Positions 63,831 through 64,000 of a DNA stretch of 64,000 nucleotides are shown here, piece after piece; position 1 is the first letter of the stretch, and every line of letters starts with the position of its first letter. Source of the stretch: a virus. The stretch is from IMG/VR virus record IMGVR_UViG_3300005581_000008, positions 1 to 64,000 of that record; one strand, 5' to 3'. A program made the translations under genes and the position numbers. The notes beneath the pieces are model-generated. The model was given only the letters and a program-made list of their open reading frames with translations. It was not told the DNA's origin and made no database searches.

Positions 63831-63838
63831 TATTTAGG
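63831..63838 (-). promoter_or_regulatory. Late promoter-like CCTAAATA for the baseplate operon
   Basis: Minus strand GCCTAAATAATATAAG, about 42 bases before the gp48/54-like start. It is the likely first promoter of the long leftward late operon in this window. Confidence 0.55.
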
Positions 63839-63839
63839 C

Positions 63840-64000
63840 ATGTTTCATAAAAGAAAGTTTACCCCAGTTTTTCCAGAAAAGTATAAAGGCGACCCAACGA
63901 ACATTATAATGAGAAGTTCGTGGGAAACCATGTTTGCTAACTGGTGCGATAAGAACTCCAATATAATTAACTGGAGTTCAGAGGAAACTATAATCCCATA
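63840..64000 (+). CDS. 4: Head completion protein gp4-like (N-terminal part)
   Basis: The only convincing rightward gene. From the ATG at 63840 the frame stays open to the window edge (53 codons): MFHKRKFTPVFPEKYKGDPT, then NIIMRSSWETMFANWCDKNS and NIINWSSEETIIPY. This is the T4 gp4/gp50 head-completion nuclease-like family, which closes filled heads. The pattern KYKGDPTNII-RSSWE is a strong family hallmark. The C-terminal two thirds lie outside the window. Ribosome site is weak (TTTAGGC directly before ATG). A T4-like late promoter lies upstream. Confidence 0.88.
   Translation, partial: MFHKRKFTPVFPEKYKGDPTNIIMRSSWETMFANWCDKNSNIINWSSEETIIP

Noticed and set aside
1-64000. tRNA genes, integrase, transposase or prophage attachment sites
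   Set aside because: I saw no cloverleaf-like segment in the short intergenic gaps and no such protein motif. The region is a compact lytic-phage late cluster.

Overview
The window is the late, virion-structure region of a T4-like contractile-tailed phage (a marine or freshwater type T4 relative by its gene set). The sequence is AT-rich. Almost everything is read leftward on the minus strand in tightly packed, often overlapping genes, and only the last gene (63840 onward) is read rightward. No tRNA, rRNA, integrase or insertion sequence was seen. The host cannot be named from the sequence; aquatic proteobacteria or cyanobacteria would fit phages with this gene order.

From right to left in transcription order: a gp4-like head completion gene diverges at the right edge. 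Then come baseplate and hub genes (tail-tube cap gp48/gp54-like, gp53, gp27-like hub, a 1032-residue gp5 carrying both a GH19 and an M15 peptidase domain, an unknown, PAAR tip protein, gp25, gp6, gp7-like, an unknown, and an enlarged gp8), and a 2188-residue DUF4815-type protein. After these come a small coiled-coil protein and a tail fibre.

From 39479 to 31061 there is an unexpected nine-gene cassette in the middle of the tail-fibre genes: a radical SAM/SPASM enzyme, a 173-residue protein ending in a (Cys-His-x-x)3 tail that looks like a modified-peptide precursor, three proteins of unknown function (two of them paralogues), a second radical SAM/SPASM enzyme, a large radical SAM enzyme with a B12-binding-like N-terminal region, and two paralogous aspartyl/asparaginyl beta-hydroxylase-like oxygenases. 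Nearly all the genes overlap. This looks like a phage-encoded peptide- or protein-modification system, and I regard it as the main discovery candidate.

From 30994 to 12704 is a fibre and adhesin locus: two fibres with S74-type intramolecular chaperone ends, three large RCC1-repeat propeller proteins, and several low-complexity fibre proteins and small accessory proteins. From 12702 to 1 is the canonical T4 neck, packaging, tail and head order: gp13, gp14, gp15, gp17 (gp16 is not between them), gp18, gp19, gp20, a gp67-like core protein, two less certain head genes, gp21, gp22 and the start of gp23.

Late-promoter-like elements (TATAAATA, or variants containing CTAAATA) lie before several genes. 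A second theme is small beta-rich modules (GSGY-type repeats, HG-type and GD-type modules) inserted in otherwise conserved structural proteins (gp18, gp14, gp13, gp8, gp7, gp53), suggesting a virion whose surface is widely decorated by exchangeable domains.
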